Assembly (NCBI GenBank): GCA_020080175.1
Contig: JAGHQL010000079.1
Location: forward strand, 1 to 64,000
DNA length: 64,000 nt
DNA from: Glutinoglossum americanum
Lineage: Eukaryota > Ascomycota > Geoglossomycetes > Geoglossales > Geoglossaceae
Reading direction: 5' to 3'
This document shows, one piece after another, positions 46,474 to 58,547 of this stretch. Every line of letters starts with the position of its first letter. The stretch's first letter is position 1. Under the pieces are notes generated by a model that was not told the origin of the DNA, ran no database searches, and saw only the letters and a program-made list of their open reading frames with translations. The position numbers were made by a program, and so were the translations under genes.

Positions 46474-47848
46474 ATGGGTGTTACCGACGTACTCAGCAGA
46501 AAGACGGGCGTCATCGTCGGCGACGACGTTCTGAAGGTCGGTTTACTCGTACCCCGCAATGGTTCGAAGAGGGGTTGCACGAAGAGCAGCAAAACACCAG
46601 ATAAGATAATCACAGCTAACATTTCTCGATGTAGCTCTTCAACTATGCTCAGGAGAAGACCTTTGCTATTCCCGCCGTCGTATGTTGTACCCCATACCCC
46701 CAAAAAATCGCTATTCACGCTTATGGTCACCCAGAACGTCACTTCTTCATCCACCGTGGTTGCCGCTCTTGAAGCAGCTCGCGACAAGAAATCGCCTGTT
46801 ATTCTGCAGATTTCGAACGGCGGAGCCGCATACTTTGCTGGGAAAGTACGTTGTTGCCTTTACGAAATACCCTTTGACTATAGCTAACACTGCTGCTAGG
46901 GTGTTAGCAACGAAGGCCAAAATGCTGCCATTCAGGGATCTATCGCCGGAGCTCACTATATCCGTGCTGTTGCCCCAGCCTATGGCATCCCCGTCGTACT
47001 TCACACCGATCACTGTGCCAAGAAGCTTCTGCCCTGGTTTGACGGCATGTTAGACGCGGATGAAGCTTATTTCAGGGAGCACGGCGAACCTTTGTTCTCT
47101 AGCCACATGATTGACTTAAGTGAAGAAGAGAAAGAATGGAATATTGAGACTACCGTGAAGTATTTGAAGCGAGCCGCCCCCATGAAGCAGTGGCTAGAAA
47201 TGGTAAGACCTCTTGTTCTCAATCCGCTGAAGTGTAAAAACCCCCCGACATCTTCTAGCTCGTCAGCTCTAATATGGCTATTTTTAGGAGATTGGAATTA
47301 CTGGTGGCGAGGAAGATGGTGTAAACAATGAAAATGTGGACAATAACTCCCTCTACACTCAGCCCGAGGATATTTACGACATTTACAAGGCTCTATCCCA
47401 GATATCACCGTACTTTTCAATCGCGGCCGGTTTCGGAAACGTTCACGGGGTTTACAAACCTGGCAACGTCAAACTCCATCCTGAACTTCTCGCGAAACAC
47501 CAGGCATATGTTAAAGAAAAAATTGGTGCCAAAGAGGAGAAACCTGTATTCCTCGTTTTCCACGGTGGATCTGGCTCTACAAAGAAAGAGTACACGGATG
47601 CTATTAGCTACGGCGTTGTAAAGGTCAACGTCGACACTGATCTTCAGTATGCGTACTTGACGGGGATCAGAGATTACATCTTAAAGAAGAAGGACTACCT
47701 TCAGAAGCCAGTCGGCAACCCAGATGGAGATGATAAGCCCAACAAGAAGTACTTCGACCCTCGTGTCTGGGTCCGTGAGGGCGAGAAGACGATGTCTGTG
47801 CGCGTTGCAGAGTCTCTGGATGATTTCAACTGCTCTGGCCAGTTGTAG
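46474..47848 (+). CDS. FBA1: fructose-bisphosphate aldolase, class II
   Basis: Exons 46474-46536, 46635-46679, 46735-46845, 46900-47202 and 47288-47848 give 360 residues, the normal length. It cleaves fructose 1,6-bisphosphate to glyceraldehyde 3-phosphate and dihydroxyacetone phosphate in the cytosol and runs in reverse in gluconeogenesis. Zinc and active-site motifs are intact: HTDHCAKKLLPWFDG, the acidic EIGITGGEEDGV, GFGNVHGVYKPGN, VFHGGSGS and KVNVDTDLQYAYL. Four introns sit at phase 0, and the first donor is the unusual GTCGGT. The spliced joins LKLFNYAQEKTFAIPAVNVTSS and ILQISNGGAAYFAGKGVSNE match the family, in parts quoted here only as landmarks. Likely highly expressed. Confidence 0.98.
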
Positions 47849-49156
47849 GTGAGCAGGCTTTAGTTTGTCGTTCATAGTTGCCAGAACGTGTCCTTTCTCC
47901 ATGAAACCCCAAAACCGAAGGCTTGTTTTACCGTGTAAGTAGATATCATATGCGCAAAACAATGAGAAATTGAAGGCTTTTTTTTAAAAAAAAAAAACAC
48001 CAAAAAAGGAGGAACAGAATCTCCTGATGTCTAGGGAATTTGGATGGATATAGAATTGACAATTTAACGATATTTAAAACCGAGTTTCACGAGCTCGTCG
48101 CAAACCTATACACGGTAAGTCGGCGTGAAGAATAGCTTTTCCGGACGACTAACAGCCTGTTTAAATAAAAGGTTGGACTAATTTTTGTTTCGCTTTTAGA
48201 GTAAGCATTGATTTATGGGGCTTGTAGCCTTTGTATTCAGCTGAACTCATAATGAGTGGTTTCCGAGGTCAAGTTGCTGGTGGGTTTCCCATGGGAGAGA
48301 AGTGCTAGAGGCCATACTTGCATTCGCGGATATCCACCCACAAGTAGCTAGCTTCCGCAGCTATAGGTGGTGATTCCTCCACCTCTTACGGTCATCTCGG
48401 TTACCTCTGGAAGACCAACGGGATACGTGATTTGCCCAAGGTAGTGTGGCGGCGAAGTCCGTTTGATGCTCCAGGTCGTATCTCCTATAAAGCCACGCCA
48501 ATATTTCAGATATGGTTGGCGGGGGAGGAAATTATGTTGCAAACTCTTAGTTGACGGACGTTAAACGCTGTGCTTTGTTCCCATCCACGGGATTACAGCG
48601 CTAGACTAAAAAAGAATAAGAAGTCGAAACGTCGAGAAGTGCCCCAAGAGAAACAAGCCAGTGCAGATCGATTGTGGATCTGTGGTACTTCCGTTGAAGG
48701 ATAAGAGGCTGGGTATTAATAGGTTGGCCAATTCGCTGTCTTTGCAGCCGACCACAAAGAAGCCACTGGACAGGGGTTGCCAACGCCCCTGTCTGGAAAT
48801 TTCTTAGCGACTTTTTTTTCCTCAACAGATAAACAAGCTTCGGCGCTTTTCCGCCGCACTCTTGTTCCAAGCTTTACAATCGTTCAAAATATCCCTAACA
48901 CGTCCTTCTCCTGCAGCTGTGGATCATCGCAGCGATCGAGAGTTACTGTTTCATGGCATAAAGTCGATCGGACCCTCGTTTGTCATTCAATTCTGTCCCC
49001 GTATCATATTATTCTAATCTCTATCATTCGGGGACCTCCTACGAACGCTGTGAATTGGAGGGGTCGCATACCATTCGCTTTACGCATTCGCTGTTCGCTA
49101 CCCGCTATCAACATTCTCGCTCTTTGGCAGAAAGATAGGTGTCCTCTTTGTTCGTT
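47849..49156. other. intergenic, CSC1 promoter
   Basis: About 1.3 kb with a T8A12 run at 47978-47997 in the aldolase 3' flank. No supportable frame, tRNA or repeat is seen. Confidence 0.55.
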
Positions 49157-52100
49157 ATGGACTCAGTGAAGCTAGTTCGGATGCTGGTGGAGAGACAGCA
49201 GCAACCCAGCGGTACAGATCAGTTTTTGAAGCTGGTGTCTGATCCGTTCAAAGGCCAAGTGAGTTTTACAGTCGACTCTATGAGGTTGAGCCACTGACTC
49301 ACTATTGTTTTTAAGCTCTCAGAAAACGCTTTTTGGTCCGCTCTTTCAACCTCCTTAGGCTTCACTGTCCTTGTCAACCTTCTCTTCTGCCTCCTCCGTC
49401 CCTACAATGCCGTAGTCTACGCTCCTAGGCTTAAACATGCTGACGAGAAGCATACACCCCCTCCACTCAGCAAAGGGTTTTTTGCCTGGGTGACACCGAT
49501 CGTGAAGACGCGGGAGCCATTCTTTGTTGATAAGGTCGGGCTTGATGCGGCTGTCTTCCTTCGGTTTACACGAATGTGTCGCAATCTGTTCCTCGCCATG
49601 AGCATCATTGGCTGTGGAGTCATGATACCGGTGAATGTTAGAAGCAGCGATAGTTTTGGCTACAAGCTTTCCGCGTTCGTCTTGATGACGCCGCAGAATG
49701 TCTTCGGACGGGCCATGTGGGCTCACGTTGTGTGTGCTTGGGTCTTTGATGTCCTCGTCGTATTCTTTTTATGGAGGAATTACAAAGTTGTTGCGAGATT
49801 GAGGAGGTCATACTTTGAGAGTCCCGAGTATCAGTCTAGCCTGCATGCGCGGACGCTACTTGTAAGTCAAACCGCTTTTCAAAAATGGAATGACCGGACC
49901 TGGACACTTGACTCAATCCCATTTAGGTTACGGACATTCCTGGAGCTTCTCGTACGGATGATGGTATTGCGCAACTAGTGGAGAGCATCAAACCGACCGC
50001 TAGCCTGGCCCGTTGTGCTGTTGGCCGCAATGTCAAGGTGCTCCCGGAGCTCATCCGCCAGCATGAGAAGTCTGTCCGCCAATTGGAAGCATATCTAGCC
50101 AGGTACCTGAAGAATCCGGATAATCTACCTACTCAGCGTCCTCTGTGCAAGCCATCGAAGAAGGATCATTCATATAGTTCAAACCAGAAGGTTGACGCAA
50201 TCGATTATCTGACCGGGCGGATTCGAGAACTGGAGCAGGAGATCAAGGAAGTCAGGGAAACAATTGACATGCGGAATCCTATGCCCTATGGGTTTGCTAG
50301 TTATGAGACCATTCCTGACGCGCACTCAGTTGCATATGCCTCTCGTAAGAAGCATCCAAAAGGGACCTCGATCACGCTGGCACCGAGGCCCAACGAGCTT
50401 ATTTGGGACAATCTACCGCTATCCAAGAGCACCAGGAAGTGGAAGGCGGTCATTGGCAGTATATGGGTTGCCTTGTTGACTTTCATCTGGATTGCCCCCA
50501 ACGCTCTGATGGCTCTATTCTTGTCCAATCTTTCCAATTTAGGGCTCGTGTGGCCAGCTTTCCAAAGCCAGCTCAATGCATACCCTAAATATTGGGCTGC
50601 AGTTCAAGGTATCGCTTCGCCTGCGATCACCTCCCTTGTCTACCTTGTTTTGCCAGTTATCTTCCGCCGTCTAGCAATGCATGCTGGAGACACCTCCAAA
50701 ACATCAAGAGAGCACCATGTCATCCACAGGCTCTATGCCTTCTTTGTCTTCAACAATTTGGTTGTCTTCTCACTCTTTGGTTGTATCTGGGGATTCATCA
50801 CCACTGTTATCCAACATACACGGGACGAACACCAAGATTTTTGGACTGCCGTCAGGGCCGGACACTTTGGTGTCAACCTTACCACTACTCTTTGTGTGGT
50901 GTCCCAGTTCTGGGTTACCTGGCTTCTCCAACGCAATCTTGGTGCGGCGATAGATTTAGCACAGGTAATCAATTTGGTATGGAGTTGGCTTGCAAGACAT
51001 TTTATGTCTCCTACTCCTCGCCAATTGATTGAATGGACGGCCCCTCCGCCGTTCGACTATGCGAGTTACTACAATTACGTGGGTGATGTGTTTAGATTAC
51101 TTTCTAGAGGCCTGGGGGTGCTAACTCGGATTCGTAGTTCCTGTTTTATGCGACAGTTGCACTTTGCTTTGCTACACTCCAGCCGATTATCCTCCCTGTG
51201 ACTGCGTTGTACTTTGCATTAGACAGCTGGCTAAAGAAGTATCTGCTGATGTGAGTGGTGATTCCTGATGGTGTGTATTTAGGTACTGACGGAGGGCCAG
51301 GTATGTGTTTGTTACTAAGACAGAATCCGGTGGTGGCTATTGGCGCCTTGTGTTCAATCGGATTCTCTTTGCAACCATGCTCGCAAATATCCTAGTCGGT
51401 CTTGTCGTCTGGGCCAAGGGTTCGGCAACTATGGGCGCTTGCGTCATCCCTCTCCCATTTCTTTTGGGCGGGTTCAAGCTCTACTGCCGCAGGACCTATG
51501 ATGACCAAATACGCTACTACACTCGGGGGTTTGGTTCCGGAGATGCAGAGGACCCGGCTCTACCAATGAAACCGTCGAAACGTAACGATAAACTGACTAC
51601 CAGATTTGGCCATCCTGCTCTCTTCAAACCTCTTATGGTGCCGATGGTCCACGCAAAAGCCCAAAGCGTACTCGCTCAGATCTACAAGGGTCGCATAGAA
51701 TCCTCCGGTGTGGCCACAGAAAGTGGATTTGGCGATATCCAACTCGACTCCATGTCCCAATCTTACCCAGGAAAAGCTTCTCGTGGTCAACCATCAGCAC
51801 CTGCGCCCTTCGAGGTGGTTCCAGAAAGCCAGCTCGATTTCTCATATTACAAGAACCGTGAAGAATTTGGCGACGAGCACGGGGCAGGTGACATCTTTGG
51901 CCGCCCAGACACTCCTCGCTCTTTCACGACTAGCCATCCTGCCTACACTGGCACCCCTGAGTCCTCCCGTCCTTCATCCCCGGCCACTGACAATCACACC
52001 AGCGGTGGTCGCGTCGTCCCCCAGCGGCATGACAATATCGGCCACATATACCCTTCCAACTACCACCCGCCCGGTTATCGCCCGGAATCATCTTATAGAG

Positions 52101-52270
52101 CGTCTTCCGAGCGCGGCCTTCCTGCTACCAGCCCTTACACCCGCCAGAATGATAGCGATTCTCATATCGGCTTGCTCGGCGCGGCTGGTATGCCCGCCGG
52201 AGCAGGATCTGCGCCTCTGCAGACAGAGTCTAACGAGACGTCTTACGATTACTTCAGGGGCCGGCGGTGA
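49157..52270 (+). CDS. CSC1/OSCA-type osmosensitive cation channel
   Basis: Exons 49157-49258, 49316-49861, 49927-51078, 51138-51250 and 51301-52270 give 960 residues. The family order is visible. The N-terminal RSN1_TM spans are at about 40-190, with WVTPIVKTREPFFVDKVGLD between them. The PHM7 cytosolic domain is at about 215-385 (VTDIPGASRTDDGIAQLVE, FASYETIPDAHSVAYA). The seven-span RSN1_7TM block is at about 390-700, entering with DLIW-like ELIWDNLPLSKSTRKW. A disordered Ser/Pro tail ends the protein. Yeast Csc1 and plant OSCA proteins are calcium-permeable channels opened by osmotic or mechanical stress. Which of the several fungal paralogues (Csc1, Rsn1, Phm7) it is cannot be told here, so no symbol is given. 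Confidence 0.93.
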
Positions 52271-52914
52271 GAGTTAGGTGTACATACCCAAGCTGTCCCG
52301 CAGCTCTTGTAATTGATGCACAAATACCCTCACCCTCACTTGGATTTTCTTTTAGCATGGCGAGTAGCTGGATTACCTTTGGGATCTTTTAGCGGTCGTA
52401 GCATTCAGCCCCTACTACCACTTATTGCCTTGGTTTTCTTCCTATTCCCCACTTGTCTCATAGTTTAACGGCTTTTGCATAGCGGGCGTTGAGACTTAGA
52501 TATCACTGATCACGGTGAGCGGGGGGTATTTTTTAGGGTTTAATATCGGGAGGGATAGAGGAATTCTTGTTCATAGAGGACGAACCGCGGAAGCACATTT
52601 CTGCGAATGGAACAGCCGCCAGGCTTTTAATGATATTTTGAGAAGAAAGCGTCAAAATAAAGAAGAGAGGGAACTCTCAGACTGTAAACCACCAAGCATC
52701 CTCCCGACCGTGTGAGGAAAGGGATTGCTCCCTTCCCTCAAATGCCACATGTATATTTATATTTATTAAGGGGACAGGAAACAGCACGAACCTGAGTCTA
52801 ATGCAGAGGTGTGTAGAAGAGGATATGAAATAGTTAAGTGCCCGTGGATAAAGCAGGATAAGCCTTTAAATCGGTCTAGCCCATCCGTTGACACGTTCTC
52901 AAGTCGTCACGTCG
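52271..52914. other. intergenic between convergent genes
   Basis: 3' flanks of the CSC1-type channel and the oxysterol-binding protein. Nothing else is seen. Confidence 0.6.
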
Positions 52915-54307
52915 CTACGGCTCCGTCTTCCTGTCCTCCTTTAGCGGAGCTTGATACTTTGCCTCATCCCACCTCCACAACCCCCCGGTTTTATCCGCCT
53001 CGACCTGATACCCAACCCTCTCTGCCAGCCGACCAAACATTTCGTCGGCCTCAACGCGGCTGAAGTACCGCCTCTCCCATTCCTTGCCTTCATCTTTCTC
53101 TTGCTTCCTCAACTCACGCTGCGCATTCTCGATCTTGCTCTTCTCGGTGCCTGTCGTTTCCATATCGCCATTGCCGATTGCTTCCGCGACGGCGCGCCAT
53201 GCACGGCGGGATTCAAGCTCGCCTTGCTGGTCTAAGGGGGCGATGGTGAGAGGGGTCACCTGTGATGTCTTGGGGCTGTAAGAGTCTAGTTCTGTCTTAG
53301 ATTTTACGTCGTGGATAGTGAATGTATCATTCCATTGGCCCTCAATACTATAGAGGATGTCCTTTTCTTTGCCCTCCGGGTAGAGGGTAGCGGTAAACGA
53401 GTTCTTTTTTCCGCTAACCCAACCCTTGCCCGAGTAGCTAATCTTAGACGTATATCCAGACGAGCTCTGGATAAAGGTGCGGGTATTGAGCTCAACATAA
53501 GGAGCGCCGTAGACGAGACCTTCAATATGTAGGGATGGTAAGGTTATTAGATAGTCCTCGTTGTAAGCATCGATATGGTAGATAGCATGTCCTATTTGTT
53601 TAACATGAATAGTGCGCATCGAGAAGGAAGCCTTTTGGCCATTATAGCCTTGAAGCTACCGGAAGGTTAGTATAGTTGCTGCAGGCATAGGTGGTATACA
53701 TAGAAGACTTACGCGAACACCATGTTTCTGGTTCCAGATGGTGTAGGCGGTCACAGGAGGGTGGTGGCTTGAGAATACAGGATCAGCTACCTTCGATTCG
53801 ATCCTGCAAGTGAGCGGTGGAGAAACTTTACCCACCTGACTTGTTCTGAGATCAGCTCTGTCGTGCCGGCCTCATCCTCCCACTTCCCTAGAAAGAGCTC
53901 TCCTAGAAACGGGTTTAGTGGCTTCTTCTCACTGCCTAACTTCTCGTTACGGCTACTATATTGCTGCTTCAGGGTACTTAGAAACCATTTTAGCACCAAG
54001 AGGGCTCTTTTTGCTGGATCGGGCTCGGAAGCAGGGGCAACGAGGATCGAGGGATGCTCGGCCCAATAAGAAGAGTACTCAACCAGCGATGTAGACGAGA
54101 GGATGAATGGCGGAGCCGTAAGGGATGAGAGGTCTCCAGAAAACGAGGCAATTGACTGGTCGAGTGAGTACTACATTTTCAAAAGATAGCACTAGTGATG
54201 TGGAAATAAAAGGCCAGGCGTACTTTTAAGAAAGATGACCAGGAGCCTTTGTTAGCGGCAGCTACTCCAGCAGCCTCACCATTTCCATTTCCATTTGACG
54301 AAGACAT
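52915..54307 (-). CDS. KES1: oxysterol-binding protein, Kes1/Osh4 type
   Basis: Exons 54307-54224, 54155-53836, 53767-53713 and 53655-52915 give 399 residues. After a Gly/Asn/Ala leader the Osh4 lid and core begin with [19 protein letters not shown] and APPFIL. The OSBP signature [12 protein letters not shown] is rebuilt exactly across intron 2. [11 protein letters not shown] and NPFLGE precede it, and KAEPRKTEP-like basic residues end it. Kes1/Osh4 swaps sterol for PI4P between ER and Golgi membranes and restrains Sec14-dependent secretion. There is no PH domain, as expected for the short class. The acceptor at 54156 was chosen over one 15 bases upstream because FLKSIASF matches yeast Osh4. 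Confidence 0.95.
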
Positions 54308-54700
54308 TACGATGTGATAAGAGAGATTGAGATACGAGGTATTATGCGATAGGGATTAGTATTCTGAATTGTAATTGCACAATGCTCCGGACGTGGGTTG
54401 ACGATTGGTTGCCCTGTGCTCCGTACTATGTATAAATTCGAGGTGGTTGGGGACAGGCGAAGTCGACGTCATGGACCCCTTTACACTTCAGGTCTGTGTA
54501 ACCGTTGAGGTTGTCATGGGAAAATTTGGGGAAATTTCGCATTTCTCGTGCGGGCGCCAAGACCATATCTGTGTATTCATGTTGCCCCACCAAAATCACC
54601 CCGCGTCACCCTCATATCTCATCTGTGAGCCATCGCGTCGATAGTTCCTGACTCCAGCACAAAAATATTACCCCATACATCAACTGGGATCTCCTGCAAT
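54308..54700. other. divergent promoter region, KES1 / NTF2
   Basis: 393 bases between two divergent start codons. No distinct element beyond possible promoter sequence is seen. Confidence 0.55.
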
Positions 54701-55552
54701 ATGGCCAGTAAGATATCCTACTCTCCCTCTGCCGTCTGTCTTAGCCCTCCCTCACCAAGACATTCGGGATCTTGTTTGATTATTACACGGAGATATATTC
54801 CAGGATGGGAAATTTTACTGACATAAACCGTTTCTCGGCGTTAGGCTTTGAAGATATCGCAAGTAGGTCGGATCCAGCTCCAGACAGCGACCAAGGCAAA
54901 CCCAGCCAATATTCTTGGGCGACATAGAGAATCCCAACTGGGTAGACGGTTGCTAATAAGTCGATGCGAAGATCAATTCATTGAGTTCTACTATAAGACA
55001 TTTGATCAGAATAGGTCCAGCTTAGCTGCGCTCTATGTGAGAACGGTCCCACCGCCTTCGATAATAGCAACCAGGGTGGAGAGCATGCTAATATCTCTAT
55101 ACCACCCGTAGCACGATAATTCTATGCTCACCTTTGAGAATGCTGCGATCCGGGGCACTGCCGCAATAGTTGAGAAGCTTGTTGTAAGTCTTCTCACATT
55201 CGCCCTAGCGCCAGGGCTTATATATGGGGGCTTGTATACTATTTTTGTTTGCTGACTTTGCCCCTGAGGTAGTCCTTGCCTTTCGAAGCTGTTGTGCATC
55301 AAGTTGCAACCAAAGATGTTCAGCCTTCGAATGAAAATGGAGGTATCTTGGTACTTGTCACTGGAGCTCTATTGGTGTGTTTAACTCCTAACACACCTTT
55401 CACTAAGAGGAATATTGACTCGTCGATATCAACAGGTGGACAAGGAACAGAAGCCAATGAGTTACACCCAAGCCTTCCAGCTACTGCCTGACGGTCAGGG
55501 AAGTTACTTCGTGTTCAATGATGTATTCCGTTTAGTGTATGCTGCCTCCTAG
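54701..55552 (+). CDS. NTF2: nuclear transport factor 2
   Basis: Six exons (54701-54707, 54845-54862, 54972-55036, 55112-55183, 55273-55374, 55436-55552) give 126 residues, matching the family length of about 125. The first two coding exons are 7 and 18 nt and together with exon 3 give MASFEDIANQFIEFYYKTF. Ran-GDP and FxFG-binding parts follow: SMLTFENAAIRG, SLPFEAVVHQVATKDVQP, GALLVDKEQKPMSYTQAF and YFVFNDVFRLVY. NTF2 carries Ran-GDP back into the nucleus through the pore. The gene is easy to miss because two-thirds of its sequence is intron and no single frame exceeds about 70 codons of real protein. Both tiny exons are supported by phase and by the fit to the family N terminus. Confidence 0.93.
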
Positions 55553-56170
55553 GAGCGAGAAATTAGAGGACGCTAGAACACAGATGTGAATGTGCGCACG
55601 GGCCTAGCAATTTTCGCATTTGAATTTGAGCATACAACACATTATTGCTATAGAAAATCTACTCAAAGATGCCACTGATTCAACATTCGATCGTATCACT
55701 GGGTTTTGTCAGCCGCGGATTAGAAACAGGCACACGTCCACATTCAGTACGCCGCGCGTCAGCCCTATACAGAGCTACGCCACATCACCCAGGCTGCAAT
55801 TCACATATAGCTTTTTTGTACCGCCCTTCTCGTTGCAAGTTAATCGACACGTATGCAAACTAGGTATTCGTATCCTAAAAATTCAATAAATTGCTGACTA
55901 AGCGTGTTCGTTGAAGAAATAGCCGAGATCATTAAGACTCCAAGCTTTAAAGACACGAATCGACAACCTGACGGTGACTAACGGAAACTGCTTTGAACCT
56001 TCAGATACGCATCACACTGGTGCGATTTAACGCGTTCTTCGAAACAAGGCTATCCGCAAATCTACTCTACTTGATCCTCTGGTCTTCTCTCAGTCTGGGA
56101 CAAGGCAACCGTCTGCGATTGGCTGGTTCGGCACGTTTGTCCATATACGAGAACCGGGTAGCTAGACAAG
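55553..56170. other. intergenic, TVP18 promoter
   Basis: Spacer between NTF2 and TVP18 in tandem. Short chance frames only. Confidence 0.6.
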
Positions 56171-57005
56171 ATGACGATAGCTGAGGAACTCAGGTCGCGG
56201 AATTTCAGTAGGTGCCCAGGCTCTGTGGCTGGGATGATGATACTGATGGTTCTTGTAATGTAGGCATATATGGGCAATGGTTAGTAGATCCCTTATTGCC
56301 TCTGTGTACGGCCTCTATATCCCATGGACAAAAGCGGCCGCGGATGTGGACACAAGAGGGTGTTTGAATAGAGCTTGTGGATGTAGTTCGTGTGAAGGAC
56401 ATGGATTGTGTTTGGCACTCCCGCCGTCAACGGAGATCATGAACATCGAATACCGCTGAAGGCTTCATACTAGCGACTTGAGGATATTCTAAGGAAAACA
56501 AAGTTCTTTGGATGCTTGCTAACGGGTTAACTTATAGGATTGGCGTATTGTGTATATTCCTCTGCTTTTCCCTAGGAATCGCAAACATATTCAACTTCGA
56601 CCTCATCATCATATTTAGCGTTATCTGCCTGTTTGTGCCTCCTCAATTCAGTCCCCCAATATACCAGCTTCATTCCTGACAACAGAAACAAAACAAATGG
56701 ACAGTGTCTCCTCCTTCATAATAGTCTTCGTCGAAATCCCTCTCCTCCTGCGCATTTGCCCGACCTCTTCAACATTTGACGCCTTTATTCGCAGATTCAC
56801 GACTAATTATATGCGCGCGGGGATCTACCTTGCCATGAGTGCTGCCCAGTGGCTGAGCCTCATCATCAAACCGACCAGTCTGATTGCCGCTGCAGTCTTA
56901 CTGTTGATCTCTGCAGTCTGTTATGCGCTTGCAGGTTTAAAGGGACAAGGCTTCGTCGGTAGCAAGACGTTGGGTGGACAAGGTGTGGCGCAGATGATCG
57001 TGTGA
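56171..57005 (+). CDS. TVP18: Golgi membrane protein Tvp18
   Basis: Exons 56171-56207, 56264-56279, 56538-56630 and 56705-57005 give 148 residues. The N terminus MTIAEELRSRNFS joins SIYGQW through a 16-nt exon, then WIGVLCIFLCFSLGIANIF, FVEIPLLLRICPTS, FIRRFTTNYMRAGIYLAM and a last span with VCYALAGLKGQGF. Four membrane spans are visible. Yeast Tvp18 (late Golgi, Tlg2-vesicle proteins) has the same FIEVPFLLKICP and NGWRCLFYLAM segments as I remember it. Its exact role in vesicle traffic is unknown. Two donors are GTTAGT and GTTTGT, and intron 2 is 258 nt, which makes the upstream half harder to find. Confidence 0.88.
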
Positions 57006-58547
57006 GGTATCGGGAAGGAATAGGGAAATGGCGGTTGACTGAAGGTTTGAAATTATCGGTGGCAGATGGGTGGTAGGCATTACAATGGATGATTTGAGGC
57101 GGTCTTATCGTTAGGGTTTACAGCTCAGCCTTTCTGGGGCCTCTACAGCAAGGCCGTCTGCTAAGTTTACGTCGCTGAGACATCATTTATGCGGTCTCAT
57201 GTAGTTCGGGAGCTCCACCAGAAGAACTAATGCTGGCCAGTTGATGCGGGAGGGATTACTGCGCAGCGTCGAGTCACTAAGGCGTCGCTCGAGCTTTGTC
57301 TCATGTATTTTTTATTTCTCACGTTTCCTCGTTTCTACTGTCACGCAAGAGCTACATGGTTTTCCTGTTTTCTATACTCTATACTTACAGGTGTTCTCTG
57401 TTATACCTCGGGATTTCTATGGGTGATATGATATCAAAAAGTTACATGACGTGATTGATATAAAAGTGCACCAAGGTACCAGGGGATTTGAGCATTCTTA
57501 GGTGGGGGTAAAGTGAGGCGACGCTTGTCAGATGGGCAACTAGCTTATGCTGTATAGAGACACCGTATTTGCAGCTTTAGCTTTAGGTGAGGCTTGATTA
57601 AGGAATTTCTTTTGACGTATTTTGCGGGGGGTTGGCGGGGTGGCTAAATCCTCGGGGCCTCGCGTGATTTCCCTGACGAAAGGCGTTTCCTCCATGTCAG
57701 CTGAATCGCAAGGGCCAGGATTGGCACACGGTTCAATGGGTGATCAATTTGGCAATGCATCCAGCTCAACGTGCTCGGGGCGGTTCATCAAGCATGGAAA
57801 TCCTCAGATGCGGGTGAGGTGGAGTATACAGGAGAAAATTTTGCTGCAGCTTTATTACATGGAACAATGTGAAGATACATGCATGGTCAACGATGGTGTG
57901 ATGGGGGTGGTGTCCAATCGACCTGCGGGATTTTCCGAGCCGGTACCTAGCCAATGGGACGGACAGCACCAAGCATTCGTTACCGCTAGCTCCGATCATC
58001 TGCGTTGTACAACTAACTGTAGCACTAGCCAACGTGCTCCGTCACTTGATCTGCACTGTATGAAAAATCGTCCTAACGCTTAAAGCAACTCCCTTCCTCC
58101 TAATTCTTCCAGATACAGTTCAATTGGGCCTCTCGACGGCAACAGCAACAGGTGGTGAGCGCAAGCACTGTTCGCTGTGTTTGCATCCCTATTGTATGTG
58201 CATTCGTACTCTCATTCCGCTTGCGTCTTCATATCCATGTTAGACAACGAAAGGCGGTCAATGCACGGTTTGCCCCAGGTAGAAGGCTTCGAGGTTAATT
58301 CTCGCGTCTGATCCCTTTTTGGGTGCCGGGGCGTTGCAATCGCCGTTTCTATGGCCCTCGTTGGGCCTTTGCGACACCCCGTGAATTAATTGATTCGTTA
58401 ATTTGTTGAAAGGATATTCCGCTTATCGTCGGACATGTGTTCTGCCAGTTTTTGTTGTCCGTGGCAAACATCTGACATTTCCAGATCTAGATCCTAGATC
58501 CTTAAATCCGCCCGGTCAGATATTTTAGCAGCTACATTTAAGTCATA
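57006..58547. other. intergenic, AIM21 promoter
   Basis: 1.5 kb without a supportable gene. A 153-codon plus-strand frame at 57622-58083 has irregular composition and no domain. No tRNA boxes were found. Confidence 0.55.

Noticed and set aside
47978-47997. T8A12 run as the poly-A tail of a retroposed element
   Set aside because: No flanking duplication or recognisable body. It sits in an ordinary 3' flank.
57622-58083. 153-codon plus-strand frame upstream of AIM21
   Set aside because: No family resemblance. Composition looks like translated non-coding sequence.
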